NCBI GenBank assembly: GCA_012729755.1
Contig: JAAYCN010000072.1
Span: forward strand, 1 to 45,896
Direction: 5' to 3'
Length of the DNA: 45,896 bases
Origin: Chloroflexota bacterium
Lineage (GTDB): Bacteria; Chloroflexota; Anaerolineae; Anaerolineales; Anaerolineaceae
Shown here: piece by piece, positions 17,362 to 25,804 of the stretch
Numbering within the stretch: the stretch's first letter is position 1
Layout of the letters: every line of letters starts with the position of its first letter
Notes under the pieces: model-generated
What the model saw: only the letters and a program-made list of their open reading frames with translations
Database searches by the model: none
What the model was told of the DNA's origin: nothing
Program-made: the position numbers and the translations under genes

Positions 17362-17762
17362 CCTGATTGAACCCCTGAGAGCCTTGGAAAAAGCGATGGT
17401 GTGTGTGAGGGTTGAATCGGGGAGATTGCATCTAAATGTGTCCTTTAGCAAAACAAGAGGTTAATTGGCATAAGACACAATGGGCGAGACTGAAGAGCGT
17501 GTTTTAAGGTATTTCGATCTGTTTACTAAAATCCGCATTAGCCCTGATCATCTTTAACACTATCCCAAAAAGGCTAAAACAGATCTCCCTCCGTTATGCG
17601 CCTCGGGGCTTCAAAGCTTTTCAGAGAGAGGGCTAATGACTTGTTTGACCAAAGAATAAGACGCAATTGCCCTGGATTTGTATGGGTTAAAACGAGATTG
17701 TTGATGAGAGTAATGTTATAATTCATAGCGTTGAGCAGCCTATTCTTTGAAATGAGGAAACA
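17362..17762. other. Intergenic region between miaB and the STAS gene
   Basis: About 400 bases with no convincing gene. It contains GAGACTGAAGAGCGTGTTT (17489-17507), nearly the same as a segment at 3064-3082, and an extended -10 TGT-TATAAT at 17714-17722 that likely serves the STAS gene. Confidence 0.45.
17714..17722 (+). promoter_or_regulatory. Extended -10 promoter of the STAS gene
   Basis: TGTTATAAT, a TGn extended -10, lies about 40 bases upstream of the ATG at 17763. No good -35 hexamer is seen, as is usual for extended -10 promoters. Confidence 0.5.
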
Positions 17763-18092
17763 ATGGAATTTAATACTACCGAATATAAACGTGGCAGTGT
17801 TGTTAAAGGCGTGGGAAGAATTGACAGCGCGACCGCTCCAGAATTAGAAAAAGTGATGACTGAACTTATCGGCAAAGGCAAGAACATCATCCTTGATCTT
17901 GAAGAAGTTGATTTTGTCTCCAGCGCGGGGTGGTGGTCTATTATCCGCGTGCAGAAAGAATTGAAAAAATCAAATCTCGACCTGATCCTGGTCAACCTTA
18001 ATGAAAACGTACGGGATTCAATGGATCTGATAGGCATCCTGCCTTATTTCGCTATCTATGATAATTTAGTGGACGCGGTTGCCAGCTTGTAA
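17763..18092 (+). CDS. STAS-domain protein, anti-sigma-factor antagonist type
   Basis: A 109-residue single-domain STAS protein of the SpoIIAA/RsbV group. Such proteins are switched by phosphorylation and capture an anti-sigma factor or an activator partner. The GxIDSATAPEL and NIILDLEEVDFVSSAGWWSI segments are typical; aligned with the RsbV DST and SpoIIAA DSS motifs, the phosphorylatable serine is Ser54, with the usual Asp replaced by Ser53 and the second residue by Ala55. GAGG precedes the ATG. No kinase or phosphatase partner is adjacent; the gene has its own promoter and terminator, so its sigma or signalling partner lies elsewhere. Confidence 0.88.
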   Translation: MEFNTTEYKRGSVVKGVGRIDSATAPELEKVMTELIGKGKNIILDLEEVDFVSSAGWWSIIRVQKELKKSNLDLILVNLNENVRDSMDLIGILPYFAIYDNLVDAVASL

Positions 18093-18135
18093 CGCCCCAA
18101 AAATCATCATTGATCATATAACTCAACCGCTGAAA

Positions 18136-18165
18136 AGTCGGCGTCAACCGGACGTCGGCTTTTTT
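18136..18165 (+). terminator. Intrinsic terminator after the STAS gene
   Basis: A 10-bp stem, AGTCGGCGTC/GACGTCGGCT with two G-T pairs, closes on a five-base loop and is followed by six Ts. Confidence 0.88.
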
Positions 18166-18241
18166 GTCATTTCGTGCGCTGAGAGCCAAACTAAAAATCG
18201 GGGTCAGTTCATCTGCTAAAATACCAATGAGGGCATTTCCC

Positions 18242-18321
18242 CGCAGCTTGCTGCGAAACTGTCCTCAAAATATCCGTCCCGTAAGTTGAGAGCCCGTAAT
18301 GCCTCGCAGCTTGCTGTGAGG
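18242..18321. repeat. Pair of short palindromic hairpin repeats
   Basis: CGCAGCTTGCTGCGA (18242-18256) recurs as CGCAGCTTGCTGTGA (18305-18319). Both fold on a CTTG loop; the second extends to an 8-bp stem CCTCGCAG/CTGTGAGG (18302-18321). They sit in a gene-free stretch, like REP-type elements, but only two copies are seen here. Confidence 0.5.
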
Positions 18322-18368
18322 ATAGGGATCGAAAGGATTTTGATTTTACTTTTCTTGAAGGAGGACCG

Positions 18369-18641
18369 ATGAAAAAAGTATGGCAGCTCTTGCTGAGAGT
18401 ATTAATTCTTTATCTCGTTGTCGGGCTGGTTGCTGGCATCTCCTCTTACGTGCAATTGGAGCTGGACGGTAAAACGGCTGTTTTTAGCCCATGGATAGGC
18501 ATCCCATTGAGTATTCTAGACTGGCCGGGGATTTTGAGGGCAGACCTTTTGAGAGGGCGATGGAATTTTCAAAGCATCGCGACTTTAATCACGTTGGCGG
18601 CAGGAATCTTGGGGCTATTCATCTGGCGACCCAAAAAGTAG
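18369..18641 (+). CDS. Small two-TM membrane protein
   Basis: A 90-residue protein of unknown function. Two hydrophobic segments (about 7-27 and 67-85) flank a short outside loop, and the ends carry lysines (MKKVW at the start, WRPKK at the end), predicting both termini in the cytoplasm. AAGGAGG lies seven bases before the ATG, one of the strongest ribosome binding sites in the window, which is the main reason to accept so short a gene. It stands alone between two hairpins. Confidence 0.7.
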   Translation: MKKVWQLLLRVLILYLVVGLVAGISSYVQLELDGKTAVFSPWIGIPLSILDWPGILRADLLRGRWNFQSIATLITLAAGILGLFIWRPKK

Positions 18642-18675
18642 TGGCAGATCATCAGCTGGTAATGAAAACGAAAAT

Positions 18676-18702
18676 AGAGCCAACCTGAATCAGGTTGGCT
18701 CT
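18676..18702. terminator. Bidirectional hairpin terminator
   Basis: A 13-bp inverted repeat AGAGCCAACCTGA/TCAGGTTGGCTCT lies between the convergent small membrane protein and M6 peptidase genes. T-rich flank is better on the minus strand (TATTTTCGTTTTC). Confidence 0.7.
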
Positions 18703-18719
18703 ATAAATCTTGTCGAATT

Positions 18720-20768
18720 TCAATCGATCTGCAGCTGATAGGCAGCTGTTTCCCGGGTGATCGGGGTCGTGCCTGAGATGACGACAATAATTTTGCGCGT
18801 CTCTGAACCAATTTTAAAATCAAGCCTGCCTTCGTTGAATTCATCCAGAGTCAGGCGCTCAACAGAGGTGTTTCTTCCCTGGCGAATGATGGTTACGGCG
18901 TAGGACTGTGGCAAGGTGTTTTGAACCCTGACGAAACCTTCGGGGCGCCAACCACCTTCATCGCTTTCAAGATCGCTATGGTAACCGATGGCGTCAATTT
19001 TGAAATCATCAAGCGTGAAGCCTTTGCCGTTAACCGCGGCGTCGGTGACATAGTCGAATTGGATGGTCACCTTCTTACCAGCATAGGGACTGAGATCAAC
19101 TGATTCATCAATCCAACCATACGATTCCCCGTTCCAGCCGCAGCCGTAGCTGTTGCCGCTGGGGTTTTCGGAGGTGCAGGTTTGGCTTTTCAGGATGTCC
19201 CACCGCTGACCATCGACACTGGCTGAGATGAAGACGTAATCATAATCAACCTCAAGATCGTACCAGGTCTCGAACTCGAGCGATACCGGCCCGCTAACCT
19301 TGGTCAAATCGAAGGTCTGTGAGAGGCGTGGGTTTGATTCGTCCCCCGCGTTAGACCAGAAGAAGTAGTCACCCGAAGTTGGCGACCCAAAAGGCAATAA
19401 ACCGACCTCGGTTTTGCCCTGAAAATGCAGGGAGTGTTGACCAAAACAACTGATCTCAATATAGTCTGTGCCAAACTGCGATACGTCCGCTGTCACGGTT
19501 GATGGGCAATCGTCGACGTAAGTCTCCGGTGAGATCGAATAGGGAGTATAAGACTGGTAAGCGTAGCGGCCATCCTCGACGGCAGGATCGTTGAGAAATG
19601 TGGCGACCGTCCAGTCGACAAATTGATCCACTCCTGTGTAGGGCTTTCCGGTCGTTGGGTTAATTAATTGCAGCTCCTGCGACACAAGATCAATGCTGGC
19701 GAATCCGTTTTCGTCGTGACTAATCAGAGCTTTGGTGGATTCTTCGCCAAATCGATCAAGGAAGTAAGAGAAGAAAAGGTATGAAGCGCCGTAGTGAGGG
19801 CCATTTTCACCAATTTCTCCACCCCAATCCGTCAGCTGCATATCAGGATTGCGGGCAAATTCCCAGTCGAAACCGCCGGTATCGTAGCCATTGATCTGCT
19901 CAGCCAGCATCGAAGCGCCTTCATTCATCCATGTTTCTTCATTTTTGTCCTGATACCAGTGGATCATGTGTTGGAATTCATGCGCCATGGTGCCGTAGAT
20001 ATAGTCTTCACCAAGGCCGACATTATCGGCGCTAATCAGGAACATTTCATGGGCGTTCGAATATTGGTGTGCGTCTGGATGAAGCTCATCGGCGGAAGAA
20101 AAATAGCCGGCAATGTCGCGCCCCAGTCCTTTGGCGTAGAGCACGTAAATGCGGGGGTCATTATCAACACCCGGATTCCATTCGCTACCGAAAAACTCGC
20201 GGTTTTTGGGGATGATCTCCTGGTCAAAAGTAGCCGCAAGGCGTTTAAGTTCAGATTCACTGTAGCGCACGTCATCTTGAATCCAAAAGTAGATGTTATC
20301 TCCGCGATAGCGCAAGGTGGCACTGATCTGGAAATTATCATTGTTATCGGTGTTTGAGACCCAGAATTTTTTGCTTTGACCGACCTCATAAGGTGCGTTG
20401 AGGTCGGGGTAAGTTGAAGGAACGTTCAACTTACCGCCAAGTCGGTCTGCCAGATCGATCGGGTCATTGACTGGGACGAGCATTTGGTTAATGGTCTGAA
20501 GCGATTGCTCAGCGGCCAAACTAACCGGCGTTCGGTCAGGCCCAGATTGGGACGATGGAGATTGGGTTGGCCAGGGCGTGGCGGTTGGGCCAAGATAATT
20601 ATCAAACACTTCAGGCATGTTCGTCCGTGTGTATTTTGTCAATCGCAGCCCTCCGTAGACCGTGCCGGCAACCACACAAATGGTGATAACGCAGCAAACC
20701 ATCAGCAAAACGCCGATGACAACCAATATGGCAGGGACAACGCCTGAATTTTTTGTTGATCTTTGCAT
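18720..20768 (-). CDS. Membrane-anchored M6-like metallopeptidase (immune inhibitor A type)
   Basis: A 682-residue protein with an N-terminal TM anchor (about 12-38), a Pro/Ser/Thr linker (about 60-80) and an extracytoplasmic zinc peptidase domain. The motif HEFQHMIHW (His263, Glu264, His267) plus MNEGASM (Glu283) gives the HExxH and third glutamate ligand of gluzincin-like enzymes; the layout resembles immune inhibitor A and related surface proteases. The C-terminal part (about 430-600) looks like a MAM/jelly-roll module (DYDYVFISASVDGQ, FTLDDFKIDAI). AAGAGG precedes the start. The gene is monocistronic and convergent with the small membrane protein gene. Confidence 0.85.
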   Translation of the reverse strand: MQRSTKNSGVVPAILVVIGVLLMVCCVITICVVAGTVYGGLRLTKYTRTNMPEVFDNYLGPTATPWPTQSPSSQSGPDRTPVSLAAEQSLQTINQMLVPVNDPIDLADRLGGKLNVPSTYPDLNAPYEVGQSKKFWVSNTDNNDNFQISATLRYRGDNIYFWIQDDVRYSESELKRLAATFDQEIIPKNREFFGSEWNPGVDNDPRIYVLYAKGLGRDIAGYFSSADELHPDAHQYSNAHEMFLISADNVGLGEDYIYGTMAHEFQHMIHWYQDKNEETWMNEGASMLAEQINGYDTGGFDWEFARNPDMQLTDWGGEIGENGPHYGASYLFFSYFLDRFGEESTKALISHDENGFASIDLVSQELQLINPTTGKPYTGVDQFVDWTVATFLNDPAVEDGRYAYQSYTPYSISPETYVDDCPSTVTADVSQFGTDYIEISCFGQHSLHFQGKTEVGLLPFGSPTSGDYFFWSNAGDESNPRLSQTFDLTKVSGPVSLEFETWYDLEVDYDYVFISASVDGQRWDILKSQTCTSENPSGNSYGCGWNGESYGWIDESVDLSPYAGKKVTIQFDYVTDAAVNGKGFTLDDFKIDAIGYHSDLESDEGGWRPEGFVRVQNTLPQSYAVTIIRQGRNTSVERLTLDEFNEGRLDFKIGSETRKIIVVISGTTPITRETAAYQLQID

Positions 20769-21100
20769 TCAATACCTCTTCTCAGCCGCAACACGGCTGT
20801 TTGACAATGAACAAATTATAACTGCAACCAAAATAGAGATCACTTGCTTGCATCTGGTTTTGGTTTGATTTTCAGCGACGTGCTGCAGAACCATGCACTG
20901 GATGAGATCAAGGGGCAGCTTATTATCAAATAGGAATGACGGTAACAAAAACGTTGCCGCAGGAAAGTGCTGGTATTAGAGCATTTCAAGACTTTCGAGG
21001 AATATTCTTCTGGCAATAATGCAGTTTTGATACTAAAAGCTAAAAAAGTAATCCCGAAAGGGAATGATTAAATTGAAGTGACTTACTACCCTACAAATTA

Positions 21101-21128
21101 TTGACACTGTAAAATTGCGCGGTATACT
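21101..21128 (+). promoter_or_regulatory. Sigma-70 promoter of rpoN
   Basis: A perfect TTGACA (21101-21106), 16-bp spacer, then TATACT (21123-21128). This is the best sigma-70-type promoter in the window. Confidence 0.75.
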
Positions 21129-21131
21129 TCT

Positions 21132-21150
21132 TGCAACGATTATGGTTGCA
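21132..21150 (+). promoter_or_regulatory. Operator-like inverted repeat over the rpoN start site
   Basis: TGCAAC (21132-21137), seven bases, GTTGCA (21145-21150): a perfect 6-bp inverted repeat just downstream of the -10, overlapping the expected +1. It could be a repressor site. Confidence 0.35.
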
Positions 21151-21183
21151 TAAAACATACCCGTCTGAAACGAGGAGGGGCAC

Positions 21184-22587
21184 ATGCTCCAGGGCCATTT
21201 TCAACAAACGACTACGACAACTTCGGCGCATCTCGCTCAAACAATGACGCTGCTCAGCCAAACAGCCAGCGAATTACAGCAGACTATCGAAAACGAACTC
21301 AGCAACAACCCGGCTCTTGAACTTGTCGAAGACCGCCTGTGTCCAATGTGCCGTCGACCATTGCCCCCGCAAGGCCCCTGCCCTATCTGCAGCCAGCCCA
21401 AAGATTATGCCTCACAGGACCCGATCGTATTCATCTCTCCCCGCGAAGATTTTTACACCGGGTCAACCGCCCTTGCCGATGAAACACCTGATGAGCCGTT
21501 TGCCTCCGAATCGATTGACCTGCCTACTTATGTCCTCCGACAAATTGCCGGAGACCTTACCGTTGAAGATCGTATAGTAGCTGTTTACATTCTAAATCAC
21601 CTGGATGACGACGGCTTCCTCACCACCACTGCCTTTGAGGTGGCTCGCTATTTTCATCGTTCACCCAGCGATATCGAAGCCCTCATCGACCGCCTCAAAC
21701 ACTGCGACCCGGTGGGGGTTTGTGCCAAAGACCCCAAAGATGCCATGCTCACCCAGCTGGATGCCCTGGCTGAAACCACAAGCGTCCCAGAATTTGCACG
21801 CGAGGTGATCCTTTCGTTCCTGCCCAAGCTCAGTCAACATCACTATTCCGAAATAGCCCGGGAGCTGGGAGCGACCGTCGCTCAAATCCAGCAGGTCAAT
21901 GCTTTTATTGGTGAGAATCTCAATCCCTTCCCTGCCCGCGCACATTGGGGAGACGTGCGCAATCCCAACAGTGATGATTCTCAGGTCTTCCACCAACCCG
22001 ACATTCTGATCTACCATCTCAATGACAATCCCCGCAACCCTCTGGTCGTTGAAATTGTCTTGCCCATTCGCGGCACGTTGCGCGTCAACCCAATGTTTAA
22101 GGCAACAATTAAACAACTCGATGACGAAAAAGCAGAAGAATGGAAAAGCGATATCGAAAAAGCAACGCTGCTGATCAAATGCATCCAACAACGTTCCAAC
22201 GCGCTCAAAATGCTGCTTGAGAAACTGGTCATCTACCAGAAAGGGTTCATTCTCGGAGGTGAAAAAGAGATGCAGCCTCTTACCCGGGCTGAACTCGCCA
22301 AGCAATTGAAAGTGCATGAGTCCACCATCTCGCGCGCGGTGTCGGGCAAGACGATCCAGCTGCCTAATAAGCGCATCATCCCCCTGTCTGTCTTCTTCGA
22401 TCGCTCGCTCTCCCATCGCACCTTGATCAAAGAGATGATCGAAAACGAGGTTAAGCCGCTCAGCGATTCCGAAATTCAGCTGAAGCTCAAAGATATGGGC
22501 ATCGAAATCGCCCGACGTACCGTAGCCAAGTATCGCTCTGTTGAAGGCATTCTGCCTGCCCACCTGCGTCAAAACCGCAACAGGTAG
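21184..22587 (+). CDS. rpoN: RNA polymerase sigma-54 factor with a CxxC-x9-CxxC insertion
   Basis: Sigma-54 directs RNA polymerase to -24/-12 promoters and needs an ATP-hydrolysing activator. The 467-residue protein has the Gln/Leu-rich region I (1-45), the core-binding domain (about 100-270) and the DNA-binding domain with an HTH (about 360-395) and the RpoN box ARRTVAKYR (443-451). Between region I and the core-binding domain sits CPMC-x9-CPIC (Cys53, Cys56, Cys66, Cys69), a zinc-ribbon-like element not part of classical RpoN. The ATG follows GAGGAGGGG. It is first in a row with a kinase and an activator, behind its own sigma-70 promoter. Confidence 0.96.
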   Translation: MLQGHFQQTTTTTSAHLAQTMTLLSQTASELQQTIENELSNNPALELVEDRLCPMCRRPLPPQGPCPICSQPKDYASQDPIVFISPREDFYTGSTALADETPDEPFASESIDLPTYVLRQIAGDLTVEDRIVAVYILNHLDDDGFLTTTAFEVARYFHRSPSDIEALIDRLKHCDPVGVCAKDPKDAMLTQLDALAETTSVPEFAREVILSFLPKLSQHHYSEIARELGATVAQIQQVNAFIGENLNPFPARAHWGDVRNPNSDDSQVFHQPDILIYHLNDNPRNPLVVEIVLPIRGTLRVNPMFKATIKQLDDEKAEEWKSDIEKATLLIKCIQQRSNALKMLLEKLVIYQKGFILGGEKEMQPLTRAELAKQLKVHESTISRAVSGKTIQLPNKRIIPLSVFFDRSLSHRTLIKEMIENEVKPLSDSEIQLKLKDMGIEIARRTVAKYRSVEGILPAHLRQNRNR

Positions 22588-22606
22588 TTGCTGAACGGTA
22601 AGTTCC

Positions 22607-24541
22607 ATGCTTCCAGAAGACCCGATCACTTCAATTCAGAATGATTTACAGGTGCTGGATCATTCCATGCTGCTGGAGATCTACCCTTACCCTGCCTTTA
22701 TCTATAACCGCACCTTTGATCAGATACCTCGTGTCAACCAGAAGTTTCTTGAATTAACCCGCTACGCCGAAAGTCAGGTGCCAGAGCTGACCTTGAGCAC
22801 GCTGATTTCGTCTCAGCTTGATACCAATCCGACAGGTGATACCACCCGACCGATCAAGCTTAAAATCGCCTCCGGCGATCTGATCCACCAGAACCTGCGC
22901 ATTCTTCCGCTCAGTTTGACCAACCAGGTCGTGTTGCTGAGTTTCTCACCCCCTGGTGAAGAAGCCTATCTCCGCAAAGACCTGCTCGAACAGGAAATCA
23001 TCTATGATAATTTCTCGCTGCTCACGCAGGTGGCCGGTCAAACCAGCTTAAAAGGTGTTTATGAAATGACAGCCTGGGTTGTCGATCGGCTGGTCAACCC
23101 CAAGACAATTGCGGCATATTTCAGCTCAAAAGATACTCTGACCCTTCACCGACTCGCCTTGCCAGCCCATTATGAGTCAAACCAGTTCTCAGAAGAACTC
23201 AAAAGCGAAGAACTTTTGAATCTGCCCGTCCTGCATTTATGGAAGTCGAATAAAAAACCAGTTTCACCCCTGCATGATTATGCGCTGATAAAGGGCTATC
23301 AATATCTGCTGACCATTCCATTAGTTTTTAAGGGCAAGATGCAGGGTATGCTTATCGCGGCCGGTACAGGAATCGGGCCAAATGACGAGGTTTTGCGCTA
23401 CATCAGCTTGCTCAGTTCGATCACTTCGTCAACACTTCACCACCTGAGCGGTCTTGAAAGCGCCCAGAGGACTCTCCAGCGCATGCGGCAGGTGGTGCAG
23501 ATCGAACACGCGATTACTGATAATCTCGAAGAGGGTGTGATCGTGCTCACCCCAGACTTACAGATTGCCGAAATGAGCCCATCCGCTGAGATCATGCTCG
23601 GCTACGCCTCAAAAGAAGTTTTTCTTCAACGCGTAGAAATGGTTCTGATCGGCAATGAGACGCTTTCTTCTATGTACAAATCTGCTCAACGCGGCATCAG
23701 CACGCTGGTTGGCAATAACCTCAGCCTCAACACCCGCAACGGCAAAACTTTCCTCGCTCAAGTTCTCTGCATCCCGGTGATGACAGATGAGGAACTAACC
23801 AGCGTGGTATTGATCCTGCGTGATTTAAGTCAGACAGAACAGATCCAAGCGCGTACGCAAACGCTGGAACAACGCGCTTTTCTGGGCGAAATCTCAGCCA
23901 TTTTCGCCCATGAGGTTAAGAATCCAATTAACAGCCTTCAAACCGGCTTACAGTACATTGGCATGACAATGCAGCCCGAAGACCCTCACTTTGACCTGGT
24001 GAATCGCCTTCAAAATGATTGTCAGCGCCTGACCCACCTCATGGATTCAACGCTGACTTTCTCGAAACCGATCGAATACCACTTTAATCCACTTGACCTC
24101 GGCGCGCTGATCCCCTCCATCCTCGACCGCTGGGCGCCTCGCATGACGCGCCTCGGCATCAATCACAACTTTTTGACCAACCCGGAACACCCGATGGTGA
24201 TGGCCGACAGCCGCGCGCTCGAACAGGTATTTGTAAATCTGATTAGCAATGCCATACAAGCCATGGATAACAACGGAGGCACGCTGACAATTAAGATCAA
24301 CCCTTACAGCGATGGTTCAAACCCTCCCCAATACGAGGTAATCGTAGCGGATTCTGGCCCAGGCATTTCTGACGAACTCAAACAGCATATTTTTGAACCT
24401 TTTATCACCACCAACGCGAGCGGAACTGGTTTGGGTCTGGCGATCACCAAGCGCATTGTCACCGCGCATAAAGGCAACATTTTCCTGGAGAGTTACCCGG
24501 GTGGTACAATGTTCCACATTCACTTGCCTCGTGCGCAATAA
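22607..24541 (+). CDS. NtrB-like sensor histidine kinase with PAS and GAF regions, no visible TM
   Basis: A 644-residue histidine kinase. Regions in order: a PAS-like domain (about 20-120), a GAF-like domain (about 140-290), a second PAS (about 300-410), HisKA with the H-box FAHEVKNPINSL (phospho-acceptor His435), and HATPase_c with the N-box FVNLISNAIQAM and the G boxes DSGPGI and GTGLGLAI. I see no membrane segment, so it should sense a cytoplasmic signal, as NtrB does. It lies 19 bases after rpoN and is followed at once by an NtrC-type regulator, its obvious phosphotransfer partner. The start lacks a clear Shine-Dalgarno (GGTAAG only). Confidence 0.93.
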   Translation: MLPEDPITSIQNDLQVLDHSMLLEIYPYPAFIYNRTFDQIPRVNQKFLELTRYAESQVPELTLSTLISSQLDTNPTGDTTRPIKLKIASGDLIHQNLRILPLSLTNQVVLLSFSPPGEEAYLRKDLLEQEIIYDNFSLLTQVAGQTSLKGVYEMTAWVVDRLVNPKTIAAYFSSKDTLTLHRLALPAHYESNQFSEELKSEELLNLPVLHLWKSNKKPVSPLHDYALIKGYQYLLTIPLVFKGKMQGMLIAAGTGIGPNDEVLRYISLLSSITSSTLHHLSGLESAQRTLQRMRQVVQIEHAITDNLEEGVIVLTPDLQIAEMSPSAEIMLGYASKEVFLQRVEMVLIGNETLSSMYKSAQRGISTLVGNNLSLNTRNGKTFLAQVLCIPVMTDEELTSVVLILRDLSQTEQIQARTQTLEQRAFLGEISAIFAHEVKNPINSLQTGLQYIGMTMQPEDPHFDLVNRLQNDCQRLTHLMDSTLTFSKPIEYHFNPLDLGALIPSILDRWAPRMTRLGINHNFLTNPEHPMVMADSRALEQVFVNLISNAIQAMDNNGGTLTIKINPYSDGSNPPQYEVIVADSGPGISDELKQHIFEPFITTNASGTGLGLAITKRIVTAHKGNIFLESYPGGTMFHIHLPRAQ

Positions 24542-24549
24542 GGAGTTTG

Positions 24550-25734
24550 ATGTCTGCTACTGTTTTAGTCGTTGACGATGAAGAAACCGCCCGCATGGTC
24601 GTTTCAGATTTTCTGCGCGGTAAGGGTTATGAAGTGCAGAGCGCCGGCACTCTGGCAGACGCGCGCGCACAAATTAACCTGGGCACGCCTGATATCATCA
24701 TCCTCGATGTTCGGCTTCCAGATGGTCACGGACCAAACCTGCTCGTTGAAACACAGCGGCTCACCATTCGCCCTCAGGTGATCATCATCACTGCCCACGG
24801 TGATATCAGCATGGCAGTTGACGCCATGCGCGCTGGAGCGCACGACTTTATCGAAAAACCGCTTGACCTCCTGCACCTTGAAGAATCAGTCAGGCGAGCT
24901 GCCGAAGTCGTAGCCATGCGTCGTGAACTTAATCATTTGCGAAGTACTCAATCCGGCAGCGGTGAATTTATCATCGGTAATACCAAAGCGATGCGTGACG
25001 TGGTTAACCTGGCTGAGCGAGCGGCTTCGCTTTCTGTATCTGTGCTGATCACCGGTCCCACCGGGACGGGTAAAGAGGTGCTGGCTAATTTCATTCACCG
25101 TTCCGGCCCCAGGGCGTCAAAACCATTTATCGACATTAACTGTCCTGCCATCCAATCCACTATGTTTGAATCAGAACTGTTTGGTCACGAGGCTGGCGCC
25201 TTTACCGGCGCGGTCAAACGGCATAACGGACTGATGGAAATAGCCGATGGCGGTATTCTCTTTTTAGATGAGATTTCCTCCATGCCGATGGACATGCAGG
25301 CTAAATTTTTACGAGCGATTGAAGAACGTTCCTTCCGCAGGGTCGGAGGTTCCGCGCTGATCAAAGTTGACGTCCAGATCATTGCCGCCTCAAACCGCAA
25401 CCTCAAAGAGATGATCGCCGCGGGCCAGTTCAGGGAAGACCTTTATTATCGTTTGAAGGTGGTTGATCTCAGCCTGCCTTCTCTCGCTGAACGCGCTGAA
25501 GACATCCCCGACTTAGTTGGCTATCTCGTCCGCAAGTTCAACCGCAGCATGGGTTTGAATATTACAGATGTGTCTCCAGCCGCGTTGGAAGTGCTTAAAA
25601 AATATTCTTGGCCGGGCAATATCCGCGAACTGAGCAACACGATCGAACGCGCGATTATGTTCTGTGATGACCCCATGATTGATGTGATGCACCTGCCCAG
25701 CGATATCATCAGCCAGGCCGAAACGAACGCGTAG
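24550..25734 (+). CDS. NtrC-type sigma-54 activator lacking the DNA-binding domain
   Basis: A 394-residue response regulator. The receiver (1-120) has Asp9/Asp10, phospho-acceptor Asp53 (ILDVRLPDG) and the late Lys of IEKPL. The AAA+ domain (about 140-370) has Walker A GPTGTGKE, the sigma-54 contact loop GAFTGA (216-221), Walker B GGILFLDE and the arginine-finger region FREDLYYRL. After the WPGNIREL segment the protein stops; the C-terminal Fis-type HTH of NtrC is missing. It should phosphorylate-activate, form an ATPase ring and open sigma-54 promoters from solution, as FlgR of Helicobacter does. ATG 24550 is preferred over TTG 24547 because AGGAG is four bases upstream. It ends 70 bases before a gene under a -24/-12 promoter. 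Confidence 0.95.
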   Translation: MSATVLVVDDEETARMVVSDFLRGKGYEVQSAGTLADARAQINLGTPDIIILDVRLPDGHGPNLLVETQRLTIRPQVIIITAHGDISMAVDAMRAGAHDFIEKPLDLLHLEESVRRAAEVVAMRRELNHLRSTQSGSGEFIIGNTKAMRDVVNLAERAASLSVSVLITGPTGTGKEVLANFIHRSGPRASKPFIDINCPAIQSTMFESELFGHEAGAFTGAVKRHNGLMEIADGGILFLDEISSMPMDMQAKFLRAIEERSFRRVGGSALIKVDVQIIAASNRNLKEMIAAGQFREDLYYRLKVVDLSLPSLAERAEDIPDLVGYLVRKFNRSMGLNITDVSPAALEVLKKYSWPGNIRELSNTIERAIMFCDDPMIDVMHLPSDIISQAETNA

Positions 25735-25745
25735 ATCCCCTTCTT

Positions 25746-25761
25746 TGGCATATTAATTGCA
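25746..25761 (+). promoter_or_regulatory. Sigma-54 (-24/-12) promoter of the TPR/C25 operon
   Basis: TGGCATATTAATTGCA matches the consensus with GG (25747-25748) and GC (25759-25760) 10 bases apart; it extends left to TTGGCA. The start near 25772 gives a 30-base leader containing AAGGAGG before the ATG at 25805. It directly follows the gene of an NtrC-type activator. Confidence 0.85.
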
Positions 25762-25804
25762 ACATTGCCTTTGATAAGTTTTTATTGGCTTTAAGGAGGC
25801 TTTA

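Larger units (their letters stand above)
20769..21183. other. Intergenic region upstream of rpoN
   Basis: About 415 bases without a supportable gene. It contains the rpoN promoter (21101-21128), an inverted repeat over the expected start site (21132-21150) and a small TCCC-GAAA-GGGA hairpin near 21054-21064. The remainder is AT-rich and featureless to my eye. Confidence 0.5.

Noticed and set aside
21008-21026. A -24/-12 promoter before rpoN (CTGGCAATAATGCAG)
   Set aside because: GG and GC are seven bases apart, not ten.
21661-22629. 322-codon minus-strand open frame inside rpoN
   Set aside because: A shadow of rpoN, which has region I, the HTH and the RpoN box on the plus strand.
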